A stretch of 64,000 nt of DNA from contig JAQFVV010000021.1 in NCBI GenBank assembly GCA_028023455.1, positions 4,804,853-4,868,852 on the forward strand, given 5' to 3'. The stretch comes from Epiperipatus broadwayi (Eukaryota; Onychophora; Udeonychophora; Euonychophora; Peripatidae). The translations under genes were made by a program, and so were the position numbers. The notes beneath the pieces were generated by a model. That model was not told the origin of the DNA, did no database searches, and was given only the letters and a program-made list of their open reading frames with translations. Shown in pieces: positions 50,395 through 60,187 of the stretch (its first letter is position 1; every line of letters starts with the position of its first letter).

Positions 50395-50810
50395 CAGGTT
50401 AGTAATTACACATTTCGAGTAGTATTCTCCACTCTTCTTCAGGGGTTTCTGGCTTATATGCACAGTGACAATATTTAATTAGAAGTTGAACTCTCACCTT
50501 TAAATTCTTTAATATCGAATTTAAGGCAAACACTAACCAACCGAGCTATGGCCTATATTCACAGTGACAATATTCACTTAGAAGTTGAACTCCCACCTTT
50601 AGATTTTTGAATGTCAACTTTAAAGAAAACACTCTACCAACTTCTCAGTTAGTTAGTGTGTTTATCTTAAATTCAATATTCAAGAATCTAAAGGTGCGAG
50701 TTCGACTTCTAAGTGAATATTGTCACTGTGCATATAGGCCAGCAACATCTGAAGAAGAGTGGAGAATAATACTACTTGAAACCATGTGTAATTACTAACC
50801 TGTGTTTTCA
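50395..50810. repeat. tRNA-Lys-like SINE in head-to-head inverted arrangement
   Basis: A minus-strand copy (50395-50545) is followed by a second partial minus copy (50548-50640) and then a plus copy (50641-50810). The inverted pair 50548-50640 and 50641-50740 forms a 90-bp hairpin without a loop; it includes CAGTGACAATATTCACTTAG. Within the body is CTGAAGA, then GAGTGG paired with CTACTC, then GAAA, a hammerhead-like layout. The head has the tRNA-like GCTCGGTTGGTTAGTG region. Confidence 0.7.
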
Positions 50811-51202
50811 ATACTAACTTGTGTGACTCATTTTAAAAATCTTATTCCATATTCTATAAGTTTTAGAGGTTGGTTATATTTTTTACAGTTTTTATATAAA
50901 ATAATTAATAAATGCTAAGGGCTGACTGATTTGATTTTTGTGATATTTTATGATATAAATATTAAAAGCATAAAGCTAAACTAGTCAATAAATAATCAAA
51001 ATTACCCCAAATCCAAACCTCAACCAAACCATCCAAGAAAATAAAATCTACAACACAATTGATGGTTTCATTGCTACAAACAGCCTTCTCAAGTGTAAAA
51101 AACTCCAAAACAACAACATATTTATATTAAACATTACCCACAATTCCATTTACTTTACATCAACCCTTAATATTAAAAGAACTCACAAATATTAAAACTC
51201 AT

Positions 51203-51308
51203 TTGTCAAGCATTGGTGGTCGAGAGGTCAGCGACAGCAGCTTTACAAGCAGTTGTCCCGGGTTAGCGGATTCGCTTCCCAGCTGATGCTATGACACATG
51301 GGGAAAAA
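51203..51308 (+). repeat. Type II tRNA-derived SINE, copy 7, with 16-bp target duplication
   Basis: AAATATTAAAACTCAT (51187-51202) and AAATATTAAAACTCGT (51309-51324) flank a unit with GGTCGAGAGGTCAGCG, a GCAGCTTTACAAGCAG arm, GGATTCGCTTCCCAG and GATGCTATGACACATGGGG plus an A tail. It inserted at the left target duplication of the retrozyme-like element that follows. Confidence 0.9.
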
Positions 51309-51412
51309 AAATATTAAAACTCGTTTGACAATGGTAAATGAAAATGTAACAATTTACTCTAGATAAATACTTTGCATATAATAGAGATATATATGAGAGA
51401 TAGTGACCTGGG

Positions 51413-51452
51413 CCAACTGATGAGTGCTGGTTCAGCATGAAATGCATCTTGG
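51413..51452 (+). ncRNA. Type I hammerhead ribozyme, complete core
   Basis: The order is CCAA, CUGAUGA (C3 to A9), stem II GUGCUG with loop GUU and CAGCAU (six pairs, one G-U), GAAA (G12 to A15.1), UGCAUC and UUGG. CCAA pairs with UUGG as inner stem I; outside it UGACC (51404-51408) pairs with GGUCA (51454-51458), leaving an internal loop UGGG opposite one G. Stem III is the self-complementary AUGCAU with essentially no loop, so activity would be expected mainly from dimers or long tandem transcripts. The predicted cleavage follows AUC at 51446-51448, a permitted NUH triplet. Confidence 0.85.
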
Positions 51453-51823
51453 GGGTCATTTATCTTTTATTATATCTTTTATTTATATGAATTTGAAAAG
51501 AATGGGGAAGTGGGGAGATGTTTATTATATCTATAAAGATATTACATACGGGAGGGATAGAGAAAGGTGAATAACTCTGTGTGTGTAAAATTAAAAAAAT
51601 CAGACATTAATTTTTAACCGAGTTTTAAAGTTTATATCTGTGCTAAAGATAATTTCTAGTTTCGAAAATGATTAGTAATAATCATTAGTGTATTTATCTG
51701 AAATGGATGGCGTCAAAGTTGTGAATGGAGGTAGTTTGACAATGGTAAATGAAAATGTAACAATTTACTCTAGATAAATACTTTGCATATAATAGAGATA
51801 TATATGAGAGATAGTGACCTGGG

Positions 51824-51863
51824 CCAACAGATGAGTGCTGGCTCAGCACGAAATGCATCTTGG
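51824..51863 (+). ncRNA. Hammerhead ribozyme, second repeat, core U4 to A
   Basis: Same layout as 51413-51452 but the core reads CAGAUGA, changing the invariant U4. Stem II is GUGCUG, GCU, CAGCAC, so the former G-U pair is now G-C, consistent with maintenance of pairing. GAAA, UGCAUC and UUGG are intact. The core change should make it inactive now. Confidence 0.75.
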
Positions 51864-51944
51864 GGATCATTTGTCTTTTATTATATCTTTATTTATATGA
51901 ATTTGAAAAGAATGGGAAAGTGTGGAGGTGTTTATTATATCTAT

Positions 51945-53330
51945 AAATATTAAAACTCATAAAGATGGTTTTCCTTTAAGATTTATTTTTGATTTTACAG
52001 GTAGTGTTGTAGAGGGTATTTCTAGGTTCTTAAATAATTTTTTGATTTTGGTCATTACACAGTTTCTTCTTCTTTTGAGGCTTTTGATAAGATTAATAAT
52101 TTTAAAATGGAAAGTAGGTGGGTGTTTGGTAGTTTAGATATTGAGAATATATATCAGTCTGTTAATGGATTAAGCAGTATTGATGTTCTTATGTCTGTGT
52201 TGGTTAAGCATGGATCTTTGTCAAAAAATAAAATAAAATTATTAAAGATTTGCTTTTATTGTTAGAGGATTTTATGTATTTTACTTATAATGGTAATTTT
52301 TATAAGATTAAGGAAGGGTGGATAATATGTTATATTATTTCTCCTTTAGTTTGTTCAGTTTATATTAATTATTTGGAAGAGGAAATTATTATTAAAAAGA
52401 ATTGTTTATATTTAAAGTTATTTGTTAGATATGTGGATGATTGTTTGTTTGTAGTTGAGAATGATAAATTGAAGGAGTTGGTAAATGAGTTTAATTGTTT
52501 TGATCCTTCTATAAAATATGTGATAGAAGGAGGGGGGTTAGATTTTGTTAAATTAAATTTTTTAGATCTATTGGTGATTAGAAATGTAAAGACTAATTGT
52601 TTAGTATATAGTCATTATGTTAAAAGTAAAGAATTAAGGTCTATAATTAAACCTGATAGCTATCAATCTGTATCTCATAAAGTAGCTGCTTTAAGAAATT
52701 ATTGTTATAGGAATAAGAAATTAAATAATTCTAGTGGGGTAGCTTTGTTTCAGAAAGGTCAATTTTATAAAGATTATTTGAGTGTTGGCTACTCTGATAA
52801 ATTTGTTAAAAGTATTTTATTTAATAGTAATATTTGTAAGGATGTAAAGGATAAAGAAAAATATGATTTTATTTCTTTGCCATTTAAATTGTCTTCTTAT
52901 AAAATTGTATGTAAAAATAGTAATTTGTTTGGAAATAAGAAAATTGCTTGGAAAATGGGTATCACATTGAATAATTTATTAAATAATACAAAGGAAATTT
53001 TTGATAGGAAAACTATTCCTGCTGTCATGTATATTATTCCTTGTTTTATAAGAAGGTTTATATAGGTCAGAGTAGTTTGAGCTTAAATGAAAGAATAAAG
53101 GTACATAAAAGTAGGATTAGAAATAAATATCTTAGTTCTGCTTTGTATGTCCATGAAAAAGATACAGGCCACACTTAATTTTGAGGAAGCTAAGGTTGTC
53201 TTTTTTTGAAAGAAGTGAAATAAAAAGAATTAAAGAATCTTTATTGTTAAAAATTTACAATTCTGAAGCAATGAACTTATTTAAAAGTTTTTTTAATATT
53301 AAGGGTGGATGGAATTGTAAGTAATGTTTA
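51945..53330 (+). pseudogene. Penelope-like element 2 gene: reverse transcriptase and GIY-YIG endonuclease, decayed
   Basis: The coding sequence starts at NIKTHKDGFPLRFIF (51946 on), equivalent to the PKIHK-x-G-x-PLRPI block of the family. It continues with FGSLDIENIYQSVN (motif A, near 52120-52165), ISPLVCSVYINYLEEE, RYVDDCLFVV (catalytic YVDD, residues 60-69 of the 52250-53065 frame) and LNFLDLLV. It ends with a GIY-YIG module that reads VYIGQSSLSLNERIKVHKS after a frameshift near 53060. The frame is broken at about 52050-52140, 52200-52250, 53060 and 53175. The usual MG before the SP of motif B is lost. It is therefore inactive, although the YVDD is intact. Confidence 0.85.
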
Positions 53331-54244
53331 ATATAAATATGTTATTGTTTTGTAGTTTTTTACACTTGAGAAGTCTGCTTGTAGCAGTGAAACCATTAGT
53401 TGTATTATAGATTTTATTTTCTTGGCTAGTTTGATTGAGTTTTGGATTTGGGGTAATTTTGATATATAGTATAAACTTTGAATATATTGGAGTTTGTATA
53501 TGATTTGTTTAAGGTATGTGTATACAACATATATAACTCTCTGGAGAAGGTTAAAATGTTATTTGCAGAACATCAAAGAATATTTTCTTCCACATTCTCA
53601 CACCTATTAAAAATAGTTTTCTGGATTTAAATCCATTCAAGAACTCGGATTTGAAGTAGAAGAGAACCTCCTTTTACTTCAACAAAAAACTCCAACAAAA
53701 GAGGTATTATAGGTTAATGAGAGAACTTATTTAACCTGAGGGATTATCAATCTTAGCAACATCAAAAGCTAAAAGTTATCTCTATTTACATGGATATAAT
53801 CTCATTTCCATCTTTATTATAATAATAATCCATGGAAATATATATATAGATTGGATGTGGTATTTATTTATGCATTGTACATATGTGTAGCATAATACAT
53901 GTAAGTATAGTATAATTGATGAATACATATATTTGATATGTATACATATATATCTATATATGGAATATGATATAAAAATGGATTGATTTATAAGGAGTGT
54001 TTGTTTAAATGATAAACTACTCATGTATTCATGTATTTATACATATTGTATAGCTCTGAAAAATGTTTCTGGACAATCAAAACTGTAAGGTTGATTAATT
54101 TTAATAAATTAAGCACTGTAACAGTAATAAAAAAGATGGATTTCTTTAATTTTTTTAAAATTCTAAAAATATAATAGTAAGATTAAAAGACCATTCTCTA
54201 TGTCTTTCAAGTTGAAAATTGTGATACTATAGAATACATTATTA

Positions 54245-54710
54245 TAAAAATCACATCTTTATTGGACTGGCCATGCACATCGAATAATACAGGACCTCTT
54301 AAAAATATTTTATAATGTAATTGAGCATAGTTTTTTGTGGAAAAAGAGATTCTATTTACCTGAAGGTTTATGATGATGGTGTTTTAGGTGTATTTTTATA
54401 TTGGACTATTTCCATCATGTAATATAAGTATTGAATGTCTTTAGAAGTTGAATGTATTTGGAATATTTAAATAAAGTTAAATTTTTCTAAAGACATTCAA
54501 TACTCATATTATATGGTGGAAATAGTCCAATATAAAAATAGAAGATTGTTTACATTTGAAAAATTATCTCAAAGATGCTCTAAAAAAGTGCAATGTTGTT
54601 TACTTTTATTGACAAGATATACTAAGGACAATGTACAATGGGACACTACAATTAGAGAAGGTATTGAAATCTTTCAGCTAAAAAAATGTGTGCAGTACAA
54701 ATAAAAAGAT
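54245..54710 (+). pseudogene. LINE family D C-terminal fragment split by a palindromic insertion
   Basis: The left half (54250-54359) reads WTGHAHRIIQDLLKIFY. The right half (54542-54704) reads RRLFTFEKLSQRCSKKVQ and WDTTIREGIEIFQ, which match the order W-x-GH...YKD...K...W-x4-REG of LINE tails and the fragment at 9445-9735. The two halves are separated by the palindrome at 54360-54541. Frames are shifted. The 63-codon frame here is just the right half plus palindrome sequence. Confidence 0.5.
54360..54541. repeat. Palindromic insertion related to the SINE tail family
   Basis: Arms 54393-54447 and 54486-54541 pair (TTATATTGGACTATTTCC against GGAAATAGTCCAATATAA, and TTGAATGTCTTTAGA against CTAAAGACATTCAA). 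The loop is TTGGAATATTTAAATAAAGT, a block also found at 27240-27260, 43715-43735 and 60290-60310. The 5' leader GGTTTATGATGATGGTGTTT matches 26878-26897. Confidence 0.75.
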
Positions 54711-55009
54711 AACATGCTTAATATCAAATAGAGTAATGAGCCAAGTATTGCATATATGAACATATTTATGATTCATGTGTTAATTTGTATAGTTATTGCA
54801 ATCATATCTAATGTATTATTAATTTTTTTTGTCTTCCTTTTTTTCCTCTTGGAGTTGTAATGACCATACTCATTTGCTAATGGGTGATGATGATAAATAT
54901 CCACAACTATTGTCTCAAAAGATTTGAGGTTTCCCTTTGTGGACAAATGATGTTCACGTGTTATTTAATTCAGTCACATATAAAATACATTTACACAGAA
55001 ACCCTACAT

Positions 55010-55340
55010 CACATTATCACCATTTTCAACCATTATCAATCCATTGCAGGATGGTCTCTCCAATCCATCTACTCTTATCTCTCATTTTTCTTCTCCACAT
55101 CACCATCCATCCATCTCACATACGGTCTCTTTCTAGGTATTTTACAATCTCTTGGAATCCCGTTTAAGATCTCAGTAGTCCATCTATTATCTCTTCTAGC
55201 AATATGTCCAGTGCAAATCAACTTCAGTGTTTTAAGTCTTTCAATGATATCATTAACACCTGTTTGTTCTCTAACCCATGTATTTCGTTTTCGAACTCTT
55301 CTCGTTACTCCTAACATATATCTCTCCAAACTTACGTAAA
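55010..55340 (-). mobile_element. 5'-truncated RTE LINE, diverged
   Basis: The minus strand encodes ERYMLGVTRRVRKRN, WVREQTGVNDIIERLKTLK and GHIARRD, then PRDCKIPRKRPYVRWM. It differs from the other copies at many positions and has a gap near 55050-55095, so it is an older insertion. The 3' end is at the ATTATCAATCC block near 55030. Confidence 0.85.
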
Positions 55341-55399
55341 GGTTCCAGTTTTTTCGTCCACTCTACGTACATTGCGTTTATTGAATAACAGACGGGATT

Positions 55400-56560
55400 G
55401 ATTAAATTATCGAAATTTATTTTTTATTTCCTTACATTCCCAACCAGCTATTAAGGAAGGATACCGACTTTCCGTAATAAGAAAAATAATAACAATTACT
55501 ATATCTTACAGCGTAATGATAAAAATCACGGAACTTTTTCACTCTAGTATTGGCAAGTAAAGGATTAGTTTTTCTGATTTCTAACGTATAATCTTACAGC
55601 TTTCTTAATTGAAAAATCTAAAACGCTTCCAACTTTCCTCCTTATCATATCCATTGGCTCCTTGGTGGCCTCTTATCCTTTAGCTTTAAGTCAACCACTT
55701 TCTCAAGTGATCTCTCCCCTCTCCCCCTCCATGGCCGTAAGAATTTGCTTTCAATGAACTTCTCCAAAGCGTGTTCACAACTCTCAGCAGAGACTTGCCA
55801 GCTAATAATCTAGTGAGAGATCAATAATCGACAGTGGTTTGTTCTTTGATCATCAATCAGTTAGCGAAACTTTTACTTCCAATTTGCAAGAAATCTCAGA
55901 ATGTGTGTGTGTGACATTTATACACATATGTTCTTCGTTTTTGCCTTCACACCTATGTTTTGAAACTAGTTCAGTATTCACGTTCGATAAATATGAAAAC
56001 CTATAATTTACATTTTGTAATACGTGAAGTTACATGCTGGAAAACAGGTTGGTTGACTCGCAGAGTCTATTAGTTTTGCAATTTCATTTGATCATCTGTG
56101 ATTTCGTGGCATTGCTTTTGGCCAATCCTAAATAAAACAAAGTATTAAAAGACACACGCACAATTATGTCAACTACGTTTACAAGACCTAACATTGAACA
56201 CATTTAATGTATATAAATTTATATATTAAACTGATTTTAATTAATTCAAAGCAGAATGAGTTTTCTAATAAGAATGTGTCTCTGCATTATAATATATACG
56301 TGCGTGGGTGTGCAAAAACTGAAAATGGCAACTTTTTTCTGAATGCTATCAACGTGATTATACCATCATTATCTATTAGATAATTAAGTAAGTATAAAAT
56401 GATCATTTATATTTCCGATCTCAGTTCTGGTAGAAATATTCAAAAAGGTGAAAAACAAGTGCATACCAGACGCAAGCCCAGTTTTTTTCGATAGGCTAAT
56501 AATTAATCTTCATAAGATAAAATTCACTTCTACTCAGTTTAGCGTCCTTATGAATAAAAC
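55400..56560. other. Lower-AT non-coding stretch, unassigned
   Basis: The sequence is less AT-biased than its surroundings, with few repeats and CTCTCCCCTCTCCCCCTCC at 55716-55734. It could hold unique host sequence such as an untranslated exon or regulatory region, but I see no supported exon, TATA box or CpG-rich core. Confidence 0.3.
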
Positions 56561-56580
56561 AATTACATGGAAATTTGTAC

Positions 56581-56687
56581 TCCCCCCCCCCCATGTATCA
56601 TAGCATAAGCCGGGAAGCGAACCCGCCAACCCGGGACAACCGCTTGTAAAGCAGCTGTCGCTGACCTCTCGATCACCAATGCTTGAC
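56581..56687 (-). repeat. Type II tRNA-derived SINE, copy 8, with 13-bp target duplication
   Basis: TGGAAATTTGTAC at 56568-56580 and 56688-56700 flanks a minus-strand unit. It carries GATCGAGAGGTCAGCGACAG, GCTGCTTTACAAGCGG, GGGTTCGCTTCCCGG and TATGATACATGGGG. On the plus strand the tail is C-rich (a run of ten C). Confidence 0.92.
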
Positions 56688-57584
56688 TGGAAATTTGTAC
56701 TTTGATTACGACATATTATGTATACTGTATTTATAACAGAGAACCTAAGTGCTCTCAGCAGAGCTAAATGTGAATACGTTTTTCAGATTTTCAAGTGCAG
56801 TTTAGTGCAATGGAAAAAGTGGCAGCTCGAGGGGCTAAAAGTCCCCAAATCAATGCCCAGGTGGCAAATAAATCTTTTTGGTCCAATTAAATGAAAGGGT
56901 TATATTCAATTTACCATTTGGAAACTCATGATTATTTACGCTCTTTCATCTTTATATAGAAGTGCCTCATAACATAATGATTGGTTTCATCTGCTTTCTG
57001 CACTTATGAACTCTAACGTGGGCTAGATGAAATGCTGTAAGTATTTTCAAACTGTAAACATAACTATTATTTTTCCTTTCAACAACACCATAAACCATCT
57101 AGTAATGTATAGAAATAGCCATTTAGTTGTTATTAATTCGAAACACATAGTCTCAGATTACCCTGGGTGTATAAAATGAGTGTTGGTGTAAATTTTATTA
57201 AAAATATATATAATTACAATATAATATGTCTTCATCTGTGATTGAGACAGCATCATTCTTCCACAGGAAGTTGAATCACAGTTTACTATTATATATATAT
57301 ATTTCCGGTTGATTGTTTCTATCAGTATATATTTCATTTTTTCTCAATCATATCCAAGCATCCATCAGCCCAGAAGTCAGACTAAATTCTCTCATTATAA
57401 ATCCATTTTGAAACATTCATTTCACTTTACAAGTAAATAAGACATCCATAACACAGATTATAATTTAACCTCATATGTAAATATACTTAACTTCGTATGT
57501 ATATGAAGTTAATATAAACTCCTTCTTCTTCTCCGTAGTTTTTTGACTTTATATGAAGTTAAGTATATATATATTTCAAACTTT

Positions 57585-57880
57585 TATTTTACACACATTC
57601 TTAAAAGGTATGAGCAAAGACATGTGAAAAAGACAAATGAATTCCAAGATGCTCAATTTCTGCTAAAACAGCACTCATCATTTGACCCAAATCACAATCT
57701 CTTACCCATATTTTCATCATTTGTTTAGCATTATATAGATAGCAAATTGCTACAGTTTGATTACAAGTGTCAAACTTTGCGCACTCACAACTTTGACACA
57801 AACTAATTTAGATAAATATATTAATGATTATTACTAATCATTGATTAAACTAGAGATTGCCATTACTTTAAATATACACA
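57585..57880 (-). mobile_element. Retrozyme-like unit, family 2, single copy
   Basis: Colinear with 36510-36745: GACATGTGAAAAAGACAAAT, the hammerhead region, AGATAGCAAATTGCTACAGT, CTCACAACTTTGACA and AACTAGAGATT. Only about one unit is present, and target duplications were not identified. Confidence 0.55.
57643..57686 (-). ncRNA. Decayed hammerhead ribozyme (core C3 to A)
   Basis: On the minus strand the order is UCAA, AUGAUGA (C3 lost), stem II GUGCUG with UUU and UAGCA, GAAA, UUGAGCAUC and UUGG. Inner stem I has one mismatch. Inactive by the core change. Confidence 0.55.
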
Positions 57881-58189
57881 TTAAATCTCAATTAATGAAT
57901 AAAATATCAATATTGATATACAGATGTTTGTATGTATGTATATATTCATAAAATCCATATAAGAACTAGGACTTGAAGTAAAAGAGGATCACTTATAAGT
58001 TTTATAAAAAAAACTGGTTTGGCCTCAGGGATTATCAATTAGTAGTAATTAATAATTTCTTGGTAACATTAAAGATTAAAGGTTATTTCTGTTTATTTGG
58101 ATATTATCTCATCATTTTAATTCTTTATTATAATAACAATCCATGGAAATATTTAAAAATTTAATGTTCACACAAATATATATAAATGA

Positions 58190-58330
58190 TTTACTTTGCA
58201 GGTTCATCCATATATGGTTTTTATAATTAATATACCAACTTGGTTACACAAGCTAAAATGTAATGAAGCTGCAATGTCGGTATAGTAATTATAAAAATCA
58301 TACATAGATGAACGCACAAAGTACATCATT
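58190..58330. repeat. Hairpin with about 50-bp arms
   Basis: GATTTACTTTGCAGGTTCAT and GGTTTTTATAATTA at 58190-58240 pair with 58280-58330. The loop of about 40 bp has ACAAGCTAAAATGTAATGAA. No family assigned. Confidence 0.7.
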
Positions 58331-58499
58331 ATATTTGTAAGGTGTGAAAATCTTTGTATCAATGTATACTTATTTTATGTAGAAGTTAATAAAGAATTCT
58401 ACTTTATCATTTCTATAATAAGGAATTTATTAATTGCTTATTACAATTAGAATAATTTATGAATATTCATAATATGTATAATAGCCACTTTAAAACAAG

Positions 58500-58900
58500 T
58501 ATGGCCATTTCAACTCCAAGGGAAAAAATGAGAAAAAACTGCTCTAAAAACTAGTTTTGCATTGACTATATAAATCAATCTGTGTATGACAAATTTACCA
58601 ACATATAGAACATGCTGGTCCATTTTTCTATTTATCTGATGTTTTGTAATGCCATCTTTTAATCTCTTCAGCAAAAAACTTTTCTTTCTGACATACTTCA
58701 ACACCATATCTAATTGTGGTCATTCAATGTATTCTATTCTCTTTAATATCATCCCAATGGAAACAATCAAAATCACTTCAAAATGTCTTTGAAATAATTT
58801 TTACAATTTAAACAGGATTTATCTCTCCCATAAAAACACATCTTAACTCCACCATAAAATCCCATTTTATAAAATCTTGCCTTTTTCATTTGTTTTAAAT
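58500..58900 (-). other. Decayed coding-like sequence, unassigned
   Basis: The minus strand has a 65-codon frame (58510-58707), and upstream of it a KKARFYKMGFYGGVKMCFYG...CLNCKNYFKD stretch broken by stops. The Cys spacing is faintly like a transposase C-terminal finger, but I cannot name it. It lies next to a LINE family B 3' end. Confidence 0.2.
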
Positions 58901-58979
58901 GTCCAGTCAGATGAAGGTGTAGTTTTACATTAGTGGACTCTATAACATCATATTCAGCAAGCTGAATAACATATTATGT

Positions 58980-59120
58980 GATGTGATGTATTGTGGCTTT
59001 TTCTTAAATTAAGTCAAGAATATCTCGGCAATTATGCCCAGATAAACCTGTTATCCACTTTATTTTCCATTCCCCACTCTAAATTTTCCCATATTCTGCT
59101 CCATCCCATTTCCACATCCT
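58980..59120 (-). mobile_element. LINE family B 3' end, third copy
   Basis: The minus strand gives GAAATGGGATGGAGCAGAAT, ATGGGAAAATTTAGAGTGGG, GGTTTATCTGGGCATAAT and CATCACATCACATA, matching 9180-9315 and 34400-34555. Confidence 0.65.
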
Positions 59121-59540
59121 CCACAACTACCATTTATTTTAAAAAAATATTTGAAAACTAATTTTAATAATTTACCCATAATTCTGTTTTTAATTAATTG
59201 ATCCACTATTCAATATATTTTAGACTTAAGCTTTTCCAACACTTTTCATAATTTTGGATATTATCTCATTTTTCCTTTCCAATTTGATTAATATTTTAAG
59301 CACGATGCCAAAAGTTTTTTTACAAACTTAAGATCATGTTTTCATTCTCCTGTTTCTTTTATTTTGCAAACTGCTAGTTTTTTTCTTATGTTAAATGATA
59401 TTATTTTTTCTAAATGCATATATTGAACATTTAGACATCAATGAGTGTAGATTTGATAATTATAGGACCACATTATCATTTTGAGAAGCCTGAGATATAT
59501 ATTTGTTATGTGGTGACTATATTTTAGTTTAGTTCATTAT

Positions 59541-59852
59541 TCATCATTGTCACCCGTTATCAATCCACTGCAAGATGAAGATCACTCCAAGTTCAATCCA
59601 TTTTCTCTGATCTCTAGCCTTTCTTCTCCACATCACCCCTGCACACTTTCTTATTTCATCTATCCATCTCACATGTGGTCACTTTCTGGGTCTTTTAAAA
59701 TCTCTTGGAATCCAGTTTAACATTTCAATTGTCCATCTGTTATCATCTCTTCTAGCAATATGTCCAGCCAAACTCCACTTCAGTCTTTTAATTCTTTCAA
59801 TGATGTCAGCATTTTCAATCTCTTGTTATTCCTAACGTGCATCTGTCCATAC
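59541..59852 (-). mobile_element. 5'-truncated RTE LINE, 3' 310 bp
   Basis: The plus strand reads TTCATCATTGTCACCCGTTATCAATCC (split as TTCATCATTGTC and ACCCGTTATCAATCC) through to CGTGCATCTGTCCATAC. It lacks about 30 bp relative to the others near 59808 (the RKRNVWVREQ codons), so it carries an internal deletion. Confidence 0.88.
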
Positions 59853-60187
59853 TAAAAAAATAATAATACAGCCATATGTTTGAGTTATTTGCTGCATTAT
59901 TCCCACCATCTAGACAAATAGTTAAACAAGTTTACGTTTTTCTGCATACATTTACCTGTTAATAATATTATGTAGATTAGTAAATAACATAACATTTTGA
60001 ATGGTATTAGTCTCTCTTCTTCTTCATGTGTTTTAGCTTGATTAGTGACAATCAAACAAGGGGAGTGAATACTAAATTTAATATAATGCTCTTACCCCAA
60101 ACAGGCTAAATTTTATTTCATCTTCCCCATTACAGAAAAATAAGTGACAATAAAAATAAATAAATAATACTACCATATCTTTTTTTT

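Larger units (their letters stand above)
51325..51944 (+). mobile_element. Retrozyme-like element: 1.5 tandem copies of a 411-bp unit with hammerhead ribozymes
   Basis: A 215-bp segment (51323-51537) recurs directly at 51734-51948, offset by 411 bp, with 197 bp of single-copy sequence between. The insertion is flanked by AAATATTAAAACTCRT (51309-51324 and 51945-51960) and interrupts the reading frame of Penelope-like element 2 at its NIKTH codons. Each repeat holds a hammerhead motif. There is no open frame of note. A non-coding unit of 170-420 nt repeated in tandem, a type I hammerhead per unit, target duplications and association with Penelope-like machinery are the hallmarks of animal retrozymes, which spread through circular RNA. 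The two repeats differ at several sites, so the copy is not brand new. Confidence 0.8.
50995..53463 (+). mobile_element. Penelope-like element 2 with inverted 3'-end sequence at its 5' side
   Basis: The 3' untranslated end (53286-53463) recurs inverted at 50995-51185; blocks such as TACCCCAAATCC, TTCTCAAGTGTAAAAAACT and AACATATTTATATTAAACATTA agree. A 5'-truncated sense gene follows the inverted piece. This arrangement, a truncated element with an inverted partial copy at its head, is known for Penelope-like elements. A retrozyme-like insertion and a tRNA-derived SINE later split it at 51187-51960. Confidence 0.8.
50225..54145. repeat. Outer inverted repeat (about 140-bp arms) enclosing a 3.6-kb nested cluster
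   Basis: The left arm (50225-50385) and right arm (53995-54145) are inverse copies. Shared blocks are AATGATAAACTA, TGTATTCATGT, ATAGCTCTGAA, GAAACTGT or AAAACTGT, and CTGTAACAGTAAT. Each arm carries the CUGANGA-hairpin-GAAAC motif. The left copy (50286-50317, -) keeps CTGAAGA and GAAACTGTC; the right copy (54056-54086, +) is decayed. Inside lie a tRNA-Lys SINE hairpin and the Penelope-like element with its own inverted ends. The same family occurs as compact palindromes at 40125-40440 and 61677-61947. Confidence 0.7.
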
